Position numbers and translations under genes: made by a program
In this document: piece by piece, positions 9,390-18,949 of the stretch
Numbering within the stretch: the stretch's first letter is position 1
Layout of the letters: every line of letters starts with the position of its first letter
NCBI GenBank assembly: GCA_003956705.1
Contig: QZCP01000223.1
Coordinates: 1 to 64,000 of the forward strand
Length of the DNA stretch: 64,000 nucleotides
Source: Brevipalpus yothersi
Lineage: Eukaryota; Arthropoda; Arachnida; Trombidiformes; Tenuipalpidae
Direction: 5' to 3'
The notes under the pieces: model-generated
Databases searched by the model: none
Told to the model about the DNA's origin: nothing
What the model saw: the letters and a program-made list of their open reading frames with translations, nothing else

Positions 9390-10565
9390 ATGATCGTTGT
9401 GCCTTACAGAATCTTATCAATCGCCTTTTCATTTATTGGTATAAGATGCAACACTCTAGGGTCTTCGTGGTATACAACTTTAATCGAAATATTCTCATCA
9501 TTTGTTCTGGGAATTTTTTTTATCACTCATCTGATAGTTATTTCACAAAATATCGCCACATATACTCACTACATCACCACAGCTCGAGATATAGTTTCAA
9601 TCTGTATCATAATAGTGGTTCATTTCCATCGGAAATATTGGACTTATCTTTACTCACGTTTATCATATGAACTCGAAACATATTCTTCTGTTGCAGCAAG
9701 AAGGAGACATCTTTCCAAATGCCATATTCTATGTATTTTCTTACTAATTATTCTCACATTCGACACGGGGATAGACTATGTTCTAGATCTTAATCAAGAA
9801 TGTACCAGTCATTTTCTGCCTAATATTGCCATAAAAAAGCATGAAACTCAATTTATCATCTGTGTGGTAGCATACACTTGTCTAGCGATCATAATTGATG
9901 GGATAACCTTTTATTCTGGAATATTTTTCGCTTATATTCTCATCGGTATTGACTGTATGTATGATGGAATCAGTGAAAATCTGAAATTTTCTGTTTTACC
10001 AACCATGAAACGAACAGGTCAACGAGGACCCATTGATATAACGAAATCAAGAAGTGTTCTTCTTCATCAAATTCGTACGGACTATCGTCGAATCAGTAAA
10101 TTGAAAAGTGATTTTGAAAAATCCATATCTATATTCCCATTAATATGGCTTACAGGGTACTTTGTGCAATTGTATTTGTGTCTCTTACGAAGTCATGCAT
10201 ATACTGGACCTTTGTTTATGCGTATCTTCAATAATTGGTCAACGTTTTCAGCAACTACTCTACTATTTATCGTCATCATAATTCAATCGGATAGAAATCG
10301 AGAGAAAAGTATCAAATTGAATCGTTTTCTAGCCCAAATTCTCTTGGTCAATTCATCATCATCCAGCCTGAATTTAAATTTAGATGAGATACTTTTTCGT
10401 GAAGATCTCCTTCGGATAGCTCATGTGCCCATTACAGTGACTGGAATCGCTGAAATGAGACTTTCCATCATACCCATAATTCTCAATGTGGTTGCACCGA
10501 TAGTAGTTATGGGTTATCAAGAGATAAATAGACTACCAGGCGTCATGAAAGATTTCAAATTATAA
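9390..10565 (+). CDS. gustatory-receptor-like 7TM protein 3
   Basis: 391 aa from the ATG at 9390 (MIVVPYRILSIAFSFIGIRC). This N-terminus closely matches gene 5 (MIVVPYTLLSIVFNIAGIGC), so I chose it over the in-frame GTG two codons earlier. Seven hydrophobic stretches, the paired segment CLAIIIDGITFYSGIFFAYI, the FPLIWLTGYFVQLYLCLLRS helix, and the C-terminal DEILFREDLLRIAHVPIT and VVMGYQEINRLPG block are shared with the other four. A serine run (SSSSSLNLNL) precedes DEILF. With gene 5 it forms one sub-branch of the cluster, while genes 1 and 2 form another. Intronless. Function inferred from family only. Confidence 0.7.
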   Translation: MIVVPYRILSIAFSFIGIRCNTLGSSWYTTLIEIFSSFVLGIFFITHLIVISQNIATYTHYITTARDIVSICIIIVVHFHRKYWTYLYSRLSYELETYSSVAARRRHLSKCHILCIFLLIILTFDTGIDYVLDLNQECTSHFLPNIAIKKHETQFIICVVAYTCLAIIIDGITFYSGIFFAYILIGIDCMYDGISENLKFSVLPTMKRTGQRGPIDITKSRSVLLHQIRTDYRRISKLKSDFEKSISIFPLIWLTGYFVQLYLCLLRSHAYTGPLFMRIFNNWSTFSATTLLFIVIIIQSDRNREKSIKLNRFLAQILLVNSSSSSLNLNLDEILFREDLLRIAHVPITVTGIAEMRLSIIPIILNVVAPIVVMGYQEINRLPGVMKDFKL

Positions 10566-10660
10566 TAATTCATTCCTCTATCAATCTAGAATATCGTTTC
10601 AAGAACCTTTTGGCAAACAATTATGTGAATATCGTTGGTCAATGGGATGCTTGGTTTATC

Positions 10661-10951
10661 TTACTTCTCATCTTCTTTCTTTTCCTCTTTTTTCTCGGAT
10701 TCAGCTTCACTTTCTTTTTTCTTCTCATTTTCAGCTTGATCTTTCTTCATCTTCCTTCTTTTCGCTCTTTGATACAAGAGATAACCTACAATTATATTGA
10801 ATACCATTCCAACACCCAGGATGATAGCGATGATCCATACGCTGAAAGGTAAAGGTGGTGGAGGTTCACTTGGGTCAATTTCGGTGGTAAAATTGGAGGC
10901 CATCGGATATTTTTCACTTGGATCAGTTTCGGTGGTGAAATTGGAGGCCAT
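10661..10951 (-). CDS. small single-pass membrane protein with repeated N-terminus
   Basis: 96 aa on the minus strand, opposite to the receptors. The N-terminal 32 residues are two copies of a 16-residue unit (MASNFTTEIDPSE...), then a proline stretch (PPPPLP), one membrane helix (about 38-60, FSVWIIAIILGVGMVFNIIV), a basic stop-transfer (QRAKRRKMKK), and a Lys/Glu-rich tail. NFTT is a potential N-glycosylation site in each repeat, which fits an outside N-terminus and inside tail. Clean ATG in each repeat unit, so the start may be 10951 or 10903. No family recognised. The low-complexity tail is the weak point; the well-formed helix and boundary residues argue for a real gene. Confidence 0.5.
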   Translation of the reverse strand: MASNFTTETDPSEKYPMASNFTTEIDPSEPPPPLPFSVWIIAIILGVGMVFNIIVGYLLYQRAKRRKMKKDQAENEKKKESEAESEKKEEKKEDEK

Positions 10952-10970
10952 CTGATGTTTTTCACGTGGT
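10867..10970. repeat. tandem repeat, 48-bp period, about two copies
   Basis: Two units beginning CACTTGG(G/A)TCA(A/G)TTTCGGTGG, offset by 48 bp, differing at a few positions. They encode the duplicated N-terminus of the small membrane protein and keep its frame. Confidence 0.85.
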
Positions 10971-12239
10971 ATTCGTATAAGTGTCTAGTTTTCAACAATT
11001 TTGGACACCTTAACTTTGTAGACACCGTTAACATAATTGATTTCGGTGAAATTTGCACCATCTCATAATCATTCCTCATAATGATTCAACAATCGGATAC
11101 TGAAAGCGAAAGAATACTTGGCATAGTGAAATCACAAAGTAGTTTTCTTCTTACATGACAACCAATAAATTTTGTAAGCATACTGAGTTATTGAACGGAT
11201 AACTTCAACTAAAAATCAGTTCTCATCCAAATTCGACTCATGAAGTTCAATAAAAACTCCAGATTCAAATTCATAGCAGGTTACCACTATGAGATTGATT
11301 AGAACTGAGAATCTTGAATTAATAATACCTCAATAGATATTCCAGATTTGAAAATTCAATTTGAAAAATAATTTAAACGGTACAAATGAGTCTCCGTGTG
11401 AACAATGAGGTCGATAATGGAACAAAATTCGGTTTCAAACGAGGCCATTTACTCATGATAATTTCTTCCTGATCGAGGCGAAATTATCCATTTTTCTCTG
11501 ATTCTCGATAAAAAAAAAGAAAAAACTGATCTTTACCGAGAAGAATCACAACTCTCCTAAGAAAATCGAACACTCAATATGTTCTATTAGTTCATTTTGC
11601 TTCAACATTCTGATATCAAATTGAACATCATTGATTGAAATTACATTCAGTCAAAACAAAATCAGTGGAAAATAATTATTTTGGTAACCTTTTAGTGCTT
11701 GAATGTGATGTTTTTTTCCGATGAAAACTGCCGAAAAGATTATCAGAAATGATCCATTGTTGTGATACTATCACATGATATGATAGCGGCATCATTGAAA
11801 ATTTGTCGGTTTTAATTTTGTAATCCTCAAATGAGCTCTTGTTTTCCTCAATACGGAAAAAAAATTCGTAATGAACGCCCTTTAATCTTGAGAGAGTGAA
11901 TCTGAATGAGTGATTATTTGAATAGAATTGGTTCTCTTTAAAATGAGAAAACAAAAGACGCTTTTTTCTAATGACTTTAGAAAAAATTTCTGTGGTTTTT
12001 CTCACCAAAATTTGAGTCATATTATAATACCCATTCAATGCTAATTTTTCCAATACTCATGAGTCTTGCAATAGATCTTATATCCAATCTGTTTATTCAC
12101 AGCGAAAAATCGATATTTCGTCTGGAAAGGTATGAATACGTTCGTGGCTCACACGATCAATTTTGAAATCCTGTGATTTAGGCTGAACTGCTCCTTCAAG
12201 TTCGATATTCCATGAATATCACACCATTTTAACTGCAAA
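10971..12239. other. intergenic, no gene supported
   Basis: AT-rich spacer of about 1.3 kb. An open frame on the minus strand at 11676-12053 has no recognisable domain or coding signature and is not called. Confidence 0.5.
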
Positions 12240-13403
12240 ATGATGATGATTTCAAATTCTCTACTTTTTGTCCCTTTCAGTATCATAGGAATCGAACTTA
12301 TGTCATCAAAACTCATTTGGCTTAAAAATTCACTCACAATCTCAACTTTTTTGATTCTATTCTTATTTCTCGTCACTTTTTTGTTTCACATTATTCAAGA
12401 ATCTGCCACCTATACCGACTATATTGAAGTCATTCGAACACTAACCTCGATTTGTGTTATGATCGTTGTGTTCATTGAACGGAAGAAGTGGAAAAAGCTT
12501 CATGTTTCCTTGAATGAAGAATTCAATCGGTATGCCCAAGCATCTACAAGGAAGACACTTTTCATACAGTGTCAATGTGTTTCCGTTATTGTTTTGATTT
12601 TGATTTCAACAAACTTTGTTATATCAATATTCATTGATTTCCCACAGTATTGCTCGAATTTTTTGTTCCCAATACCAATTAAAATACCAATTCATGAGAA
12701 GCTGGTCTGTTTTCCAGCTATCTTGGCTATGGTGATAATTGTTCATGGAGTAACATTCTATTCTGGAGCATTCTTCGTGTATATCATTTTAAAATTTGAT
12801 TCTGTTCACAATGAATTTTTTGATCAATGCAAAAAATATCTTGAGCATCCCGATTGTCAAGGTTCTGTCCAAATAGAGGAGAGAATTATCAATCTTCATC
12901 GAATTCGAATGAAATATCGTCAAATATGTGGACTGAAGAGAAATTTTGAAAAATCTCTCTCCTTATTCCCATTTATTTGGCTTACAGGATACTTTCTGCA
13001 AACTGATCTGTGCTTACTGAGAGCTTCATTCGATTTTGGACCCATTTGGCATCGTCTCTTCTATAACTGGACACTATTCTCCATTATTAGCGTTTTCTTG
13101 GTTCTCATCACTATTACAGCAGATCGTTCGCTGAGAAAAAGCTCTCTTCTTAGTAGACTTCTAATCGAAGGTTTTCTCAGTTCAAGAGAATCTCCAACAG
13201 CATCAGTCAACATTGGTTTGGATGAGATACTTTTCCATGAAGATCTACTGAGAATATCACATATCCCGATCACCATTCTTGGTCTAGCCGAGTTAAGAAT
13301 TGCAACCATCCCAATATTCATCAATATTGTGATACCAATAGTGGTGATGGGTTATCAAGAGATTAAACAACTTCCAGGGCTACAGATGGATCAGAAAAAT
13401 TGA
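12240..13403 (+). CDS. gustatory-receptor-like 7TM protein 4
   Basis: 387 aa, intronless, starting MMMISNSLLFVPFSIIGIEL. It has the cluster's shared blocks in order: TYTDYIEVIRT after the first helix, VIIVHGVTFYSGAFFVYIIL, the long cytoplasmic-type loop with RIRMKYRQICGLKRNFEKSL, FPFIWLTGYFLQTDLCLLRA, and the end block DEILFHEDLLRISHIPITIL with VVMGYQEIKQLPG. The usual FRED in DEILFRED is FHED here. The loop motif (R.RM.YRQI..LKRNFEKSL) is one of the most conserved parts of the cluster. Probable chemosensory receptor; ligand and organ of expression unknown. Confidence 0.7.
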   Translation: MMMISNSLLFVPFSIIGIELMSSKLIWLKNSLTISTFLILFLFLVTFLFHIIQESATYTDYIEVIRTLTSICVMIVVFIERKKWKKLHVSLNEEFNRYAQASTRKTLFIQCQCVSVIVLILISTNFVISIFIDFPQYCSNFLFPIPIKIPIHEKLVCFPAILAMVIIVHGVTFYSGAFFVYIILKFDSVHNEFFDQCKKYLEHPDCQGSVQIEERIINLHRIRMKYRQICGLKRNFEKSLSLFPFIWLTGYFLQTDLCLLRASFDFGPIWHRLFYNWTLFSIISVFLVLITITADRSLRKSSLLSRLLIEGFLSSRESPTASVNIGLDEILFHEDLLRISHIPITILGLAELRIATIPIFINIVIPIVVMGYQEIKQLPGLQMDQKN

Positions 13404-13818
13404 GCACTGAAAGTTTAATATCATTGTTAAACTGGATGTAGAAAACTTCTCAAAATGAACTTAGAAATCTTGAAGCATCAATCTTCCTTGAACCTCCAGC
13501 ATCAAGCTTTTCTTGAAAATTTTTTATTAAAGCTGGATGGATTGAAAGACTGAGCCTCAATTCTTACCAACCACACATCAATCATAATCGATCTAAATGA
13601 ATAATTCATAAAATGTCAAGTAAAAGATCAGTTTCTTGGGTCAAAAATCAATTGATTCTTCTTCGATCCTTCTTTTTTTAGAATAACTCATTTTAACCAT
13701 GAAATGCCTTCTATCTAGGTTTATTCAAATTTTTTCCCGAGAGCCCATGAGGTCCCATCTAACGGAGCTTGTAATTTCTAGTATTCATATGATAAGATCA
13801 AATTAAGCATCTCCAAAT

Positions 13819-14967
13819 ATGATTGTCGTTCCTTATACTCTATTATCGATAGTTTTTAACATTGCTGGAATTGGGTGCAATTCATCAAATTCATGGCAGG
13901 GATGTTTGGTTGGATTTGGGTCATTTCTTTTATCAGTTCTACTGATTACCTCTCATCTCATTCACATTATACAAAATTCTGCAACATATTCCCATTATAT
14001 TGATACTATCCGGATGAGTTCTTCGATCAGTATTCTGATATTCATTCGTTTTAAATGGAAAACATGGAACAATCTCTACTCATATCTGATTCAAGAGCAA
14101 TCAAAATACCCTTCCCGTTCATCAAAAGCTTATTTTATTGGCAAGTGTCGATTCTTGATCCTCTCACTATTGCTGATGGTTTTATTCGAGGCTTGTGTAG
14201 ACTGGTTCAAGGATCTTCGTGAAGAAGGCTCAAGTTTTTACTTTTCAATCTCTGATTCGGCTGAAATTAATGTTCTCTTACATGTAGTTGCATATACAAT
14301 TTCAGCCGTGATATCCCATGGTGCAACATATTATTCGATGATATTTTTCGCTTATGTTATAGTCAGCGTGAATTCCTTATTCGATGAAGTATATGACCAT
14401 TACAACTCTAAATTTCGAGATGAAAAGAAAGATCAAGAAACTCTTAACTTGGAAAACAAAATTGACATCCTTCAAGATGTTCGATCAGAATATCGTCGAA
14501 TTACTAGATTAAAGAGAGAATTCGAGAAATCATTATCGAATTTACCCTTACTTTGGTTCATTGGATATTTTATACAATCATATTTGTGTCTTGTGAGGCT
14601 CGATTCTTACACTGGATCTTTCTTAAGACGATTTTTGCTTAATTGGTCCATTTTCTCTGTCCACACATGTCTCCTTGTTATCACCATTTCCATTGCTAAT
14701 GAATGTAAGGAAAAAAGTATCCGACTGATTCGGTTACTTGTAGAAAATCTATTAGAGCAAGAATCATCTCCAGTTCTAGGTCATGACGAGATACTTTTTC
14801 GAGAAGATCTACTCCGAATTTCATACATTCCAATAACTGTTGCTGGTTTCGCAGAAATTGATCTATCAACTGTGCCCATATTTGTGAACATCCTTTTACC
14901 AATTGCAGTGATGGGATATCAAGAGCTTAACAAACTTCCAGGTATATTAGAAAACTTTAGAATTTAA
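13819..14967 (+). CDS. gustatory-receptor-like 7TM protein 5
   Basis: 382 aa, the shortest of the five, intronless. It is closest to gene 3 in its N-terminus and in the segment YTGSFLRRFLLNWSIFS (YTGPLFMRIFNNWSTFS in gene 3). Helices and blocks follow the cluster order: THYSHYID-like loop (ATYSHYIDTIRM), AVISHGATYYSMIFFAYVIV, LPLLWFIGYFIQSYLCLVRL, then DEILFREDLLRISYIPITV and AVMGYQELNKLPG. The serine-rich linker before DEILF is shorter (ESSPVLGH). Last gene of the array, 160 bp before the duplicated thioesterase block. Same functional inference and uncertainty as the others. Confidence 0.7.
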   Translation: MIVVPYTLLSIVFNIAGIGCNSSNSWQGCLVGFGSFLLSVLLITSHLIHIIQNSATYSHYIDTIRMSSSISILIFIRFKWKTWNNLYSYLIQEQSKYPSRSSKAYFIGKCRFLILSLLLMVLFEACVDWFKDLREEGSSFYFSISDSAEINVLLHVVAYTISAVISHGATYYSMIFFAYVIVSVNSLFDEVYDHYNSKFRDEKKDQETLNLENKIDILQDVRSEYRRITRLKREFEKSLSNLPLLWFIGYFIQSYLCLVRLDSYTGSFLRRFLLNWSIFSVHTCLLVITISIANECKEKSIRLIRLLVENLLEQESSPVLGHDEILFREDLLRISYIPITVAGFAEIDLSTVPIFVNILLPIAVMGYQELNKLPGILENFRI

Positions 14968-15127
14968 TGAACTCCTAAAACCAGGGGAGAGGTTCATAAA
15001 ATTCTGCATTCTCCATCAAGTAATCAAGATTGTAAAAAATATCACTGTAAACAACCGAAACTTTGGAAATGATAATGAACGATCTAACGATGAAAGTTTG
15101 TCAGAGTCTTGCGGATTGCATCATTTG

Positions 15128-15947
15128 TTTATAGAGGGCGTCTGAGATCAGAGAGAGAGAGAAACTTGAACCGGCTTCTTGATAAATTATCATAATTTAA
15201 TTATGCTAATTTATAATAAATTTAATTAATTTTCCGATAGGATACACTAAACAAACATGCATTAAACCGTCTAAATCTAACAGCTTGTATCAATACTGTG
15301 AGCTACTGATTTGGGAGAATGGTTGATGATCAAGCACTCATCGATGGTAAGAAAGATGATGAGTTTCATGCTGATGATTATCACTGATGTTACTCTTAGG
15401 TCACACTTTGACAAACATCAAATGATTACCTTTGGCTAAAATTTTTCCCGTTACTTTGTCGGTGAAATCTATTTGAGCGTAAGCAAGTGTTTTACCTTGA
15501 TTAACGGTACAACATTTGATTACCACTACACTGCCCAGTGGTATTGGCTTCAAGAATGTCATGTCAAGCTTTACGGAAACATTTTTCGGTCCTGTAAACA
15601 CATCATTTTCTTTAACATGTAGAGTCAAAAAAGCTGTGGTTGAAAGTGTATCAGCTAATGTTGTTATCAAGCCACCATGCATCATCTTGAAATGATTAAT
15701 ATGGTTCTCTTCAACTTCAATTTCGGCAGTCAGATTTCCTTGTCCAGCTTCGATAATATTCACCTGTGTGTGAGCAAGAAAAGAGAATTATAATCATTGC
15801 AATTAATTAACAATCAAAAGGATAATTCACCTTATCCATCACTCTATAGAAACTAGTTGTATGGACACTCTGACGAAAAGACTGTTGTATAAACTTTAGG
15901 ATTGACGATCCAGACATGATGGAACAATCGGAAAAAGATTATTTTTG
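15128..15947. repeat. segmental duplication, copy B (partner 1421..2475)
   Basis: Direct-orientation copy of the ACOT13 block, without the 227-bp insert. The five receptor genes lie between copies A and B, so the two could recombine and delete or duplicate the receptor array. Confidence 0.85.
15401..15917 (-). CDS. ACOT13: ACOT13-like acyl-CoA thioesterase (THEM2 type)
   Basis: Predicted complement(join(15401..15763,15831..15917)), 149 aa. Exon 1 (MSGSSILKFIQQSF ... VMDK) ends at a GTGAAT donor; the 67-base intron ends in cacacacag. This is a single hotdog-fold domain. HGGLITTLAD (residues about 61-70) holds the Asp used by THEM2-type enzymes on acyl-CoA thioesters, and QGKTLAYAQIDFTDKVTGKI matches the family's last two strands. 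Length agrees with the usual 140 or so. As family knowledge it hydrolyses medium to long-chain acyl-CoA and acts as a tetramer at mitochondria or in cytosol. The N-terminus has basic residues spaced like the vertebrate form. This is the intact copy; broken copies lie at 1705-2444 and 22677-22941. Confidence 0.85.
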
Positions 15948-16097
15948 TGCAAAAATAATGTCGACAATACTGGTTGCTCTGGAAGTGGATGTAAGTGACT
16001 TTACTAATGAATTTTCATTTTGCTCCCGAAGATGATCCTCTCATCTAGGTAGAACAAATATTGCTAATTATTATTCATAGTTTTGTTTTTAACTTCG

Positions 16098-16513
16098 ATG
16101 AGAGCTGATGATAATTGCCGTGCAATCATATCACTTTTTACGATCATCCTGGGACTAAATATCTTCGCAGTTTCCTTATGGTTAATAAGAGCTATGTCTT
16201 CATCCGGTATATTTCATTCACCTAGATCGTTTTTCGTTTAGCTGTTGCGCGATAAATTATTTCATATTCAAACGGGAACTTTTAATGCCGGATGCTTGAT
16301 AGTTATTCAATTCAGATGAAATCGTCAGTCGTTTAAATATGTCTTGAGCTACATGAAATCATCTCCTTGTTCGAATAATTTCATTTTCTCATTTCAGGAA
16401 ACGTTTACACATCATTGTTTGAAAAAAAACTTGATGGTTTTGACGATAAATTTTTATTCAAAGTTCTACCATCGACATGGTCATTAGTCCTCAGAGTAAT
16501 AGGAAGCATTTAG
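16098..16513 (+). CDS. candidate small two-exon membrane protein
   Basis: Predicted join(16098..16206,16398..16513), 74 aa. Exon 1 codes MRADDNCRAIISLFTIILGL and continues through one hydrophobic helix (about residues 9-31) to a GTATAT donor in phase 1. Exon 2 follows a good acceptor (tttctcatttcag) and codes NVYTSLFEKKLDGFDDKFLF to a TAG. The two pieces join in frame, which supports the model, but there is no family match and the donor is weak. An ATG-led stub at 15958 (MSTILVALEVD, followed by GTAAGT) may be an upstream exon of something, but it does not join this frame cleanly. Confidence 0.35.
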
Positions 16514-16936
16514 AGAAAAATGCTGAGAAAATTATGGAACTCATCTGATGATGAGCATTTTCCAATGAAGAAAATAATAATGGAAACGCGTTCTGAGGGG
16601 ACCATTTCATCAATTTTGTAGCACTTTCTGGAGAGGAGTTAGTAATGATACTCATCTTAGGGCATTATAAAGCTGCTGTTAGTGTATGACAAAGATAAAT
16701 ACAATGTAATTATTCTACTCTAGATTCATGAAGTCTCAGTAAAAAGTCTATAAATTCTGATTCTGTGAATGATAATTGATAACTGATTCACACCATTCAA
16801 GCAATTATTCAAGAAATTAAGTTTGACGACTAACTGGTGCCTCGAAATCATTTAGAGAGTGATATGATTTTCCCTTCACATCGGTTTTATGAGAAGTAAT
16901 TTTGGGAAGTCAAAGTTTCCTGTGCCTGAGATAGTC

Positions 16937-16944
16937 TATAAAAG
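16937..16944 (+). promoter_or_regulatory. TATA box for the I29 inhibitor gene
   Basis: TATAAAAG 150 bp before the ATG at 17087. A start near 16967 would give a 5' leader of about 120 bases. Confidence 0.55.
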
Positions 16945-17086
16945 GGCTAAATAAGAGGATCGAAGGATCAGAATTCCTTGAGAGACCATCGTGAAGAAGA
17001 CAGCGTTTTCATATTGTATCAGACTTTTCTTATAGTAGACAACTTTGATTTGATTATCGGTCTGTTGTAACCTGAAACTTTTGATA

Positions 17087-17880
17087 ATGTTGAAGTACAT
17101 TGTTCTTTTTTTCTTGGTTCCTTTTGTGACCACAGAATGCCAAGTGAAACCCGATCGGACTATTTATAATAATCCAGTCTGGAAACTATTGTTCAATTTT
17201 TATATGTTCACCTTCAACAAGTCCTATTCTGGTGAGGATATGCATTGTCGTTCTACTCTCGTTAATTTGAGAATTAACAAAATAATAATGAGTGAAAAGC
17301 AATTGAAGTTCTATATTCTCGGTGGTTATAAGTATCTTGATCTGGTAAGTGCGAAAGTTGAGTTTAGAGTGTTATTCTTTTTCGGTATCGTCAGATGAGC
17401 AATCACTGAATTTTTTCTGAATTTATCTTTTCAGGAATTAAATATGTTGTCCATGAATCGAGTCGATATCCTTGTCCAACCCAATACCTTCAGGTCGTGG
17501 AAATTACTTGGAAAAACACTTGATTTTTCGGCTCTCGAGTCTTTTGCTAATGAACTTTCGGAACCTGGTCTGTTCATAGATCAATTCGAATGTCCAATCA
17601 TTCCAGATCCTGAAATCTATGATGATCTTGAGTGGACATTATGGTTCTCCATGTATAAAGCAGCTCTCCGAAAATCTTATTCTGGAATGGAGGAGTATCA
17701 ACGCCGATCTACGATAGCATACAAAAATTTACATGCTATCTTGAATAACAAATTTCTCCAATATTATGCACTTGCTGGCGGAAATCTTTACCTTGATTGC
17801 GTAAGTTTCTATTGGCATCAATCTGATCTATCTGATTTTATAAAATATTTCCTCAACAGTATCAAAGTATGGAATTTTGA
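17087..17880 (+). CDS. secreted double I29 (cathepsin propeptide-like) inhibitor
   Basis: Predicted join(17087..17344,17435..17800,17860..17880), 214 aa. All introns are GT-AG and short (90 and 59 bases). A signal peptide is evident (MLKYIVLFFLVPFVTTECQ). Two copies of the I29 fold follow: VWKLLFNFYMFTFNKSYSGE (about residues 30-105), then LEWTLWFSMYKAALRKSYSG with EEYQRRSTIAYKNLHAIL (about 150-208). The pattern W..(F)..Y...(F/L)(N/R)KSYSG followed by R..N...I is the ERFNIN-type core of papain-family proregions. There is no protease domain after either copy, so it should act as a free inhibitor of cathepsin-L-like enzymes, like CTLA-2/BCPI proteins. The second copy ends abruptly with YQSMEF. 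A partial copy lies at 22942-23190. Confidence 0.7.
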
Positions 17881-18010
17881 GTCCTCTATCCTCCAGACAA
17901 TGGAATATATCTATCAATAGCCCAGTGAGCAAGAAAAGTTTGGAAGATAAATCAGTAGTGTGGATGACTAGATGTAACTGTAATATTCAGTGTAATTTGC
18001 TTATATCTGG

Positions 18011-18016
18011 ATTAAA
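18011..18016 (+). terminator. poly(A) signal variant ATTAAA
   Basis: ATTAAA 131 bases after the I29 gene's stop; the nearest plausible cleavage signal. Confidence 0.35.
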
Positions 18017-18667
18017 TTAAATTGCCAAAGGTTTTCTTCACAAGCTAAACAAAGCTCTAGTTGAGTGCAGTTATGTTTTATTTTCATGTGCACACACATC
18101 TCAATGATTTTTCATTCAAAAAATTGCAAAAGAGGTGACAAACAAGGGAGTAATTATGAATATACTTTTCATCTCTAACAATTTCAGGAGTTAATCTAGA
18201 ATGAAAATGAAAACGAATGGAAATAATTTCTCCTTAAGAGATGACTCATCAATTTTCCCAAAGGAGACCATATTATCAGACTTCCAATTTAAATCTCTAT
18301 AAGTAATTGTCTGATGATTATTTTGATGAAATTCTCATGCTCAATAACATGAAATTCATTTCATTCCAATTTGCTAGTGTTCGTGGAGAAATTTGTTCAA
18401 CAATATAATGTAACTGAGAATTAGCCTCTTCAGATCTACTGGTATGTGAAACAGGTCCAACTGTTAAGTATCTGTGATCCCTCAACCACGAGGACAGGTT
18501 TTGATCAATTCAATTCATATTTTTGATTAAATTAACGTAACTGATTGTGAAATAACTCCCTAATTGTACATACCATCAAGATTCAGAGTTATTTATAACT
18601 TTCATCATTGAGGAACCTTGAAACATTGCATTACGATGTTTCAAGCGAGAAAATTCCCTAATGTGTC

Positions 18668-18670
<3 letters not shown>

Positions 18671-18745
<75 letters not shown>

Positions 18746-18770
18746 TTCTTTCTTTCTTTCTCTCTCTCTC
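18671..18770. repeat. (CT)n / (TTTC)n microsatellite
   Basis: Long (TC)n followed by TTTC units, 180 bp upstream of UGT1. The flanking sequence and a shorter (CT)n (23889-23927) recur upstream of UGT3. Confidence 0.95.
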
Positions 18771-18949
18771 TTGTGCTGTATCTCTCTATTGTTTAGAACA
18801 AGTATTTGAGCGAACACTTCAAACACAAGTCTCGTGAAGCATCAGAAGTTACCACATAGTTATAACAAGTGCAGCTCTACCCTAAAAATCGTTAATTTGG
18901 AATCGAAATATTTCTTCTTCTCCCTTCAATTGACAATCAATTACCTAAA

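Noticed and set aside
10610..10852. Plus-strand Phe/Leu-rich frame
   Set aside because: It is the reverse of the Lys/Glu codons of the small membrane protein; composition is an artefact of the A/G-rich antisense.
11676..12053. Minus-strand frame of 125 codons
   Set aside because: No domain, no signal peptide, Lys/Phe/Ser-rich composition as expected by chance in AT-rich DNA; no splice partners.
4840..14967. Idea that receptors, UGTs, I29 inhibitor and protease form one dedicated gene system
   Set aside because: They are on different strands with separate promoters; the sequence supports local duplication of accessory families, not joint function.
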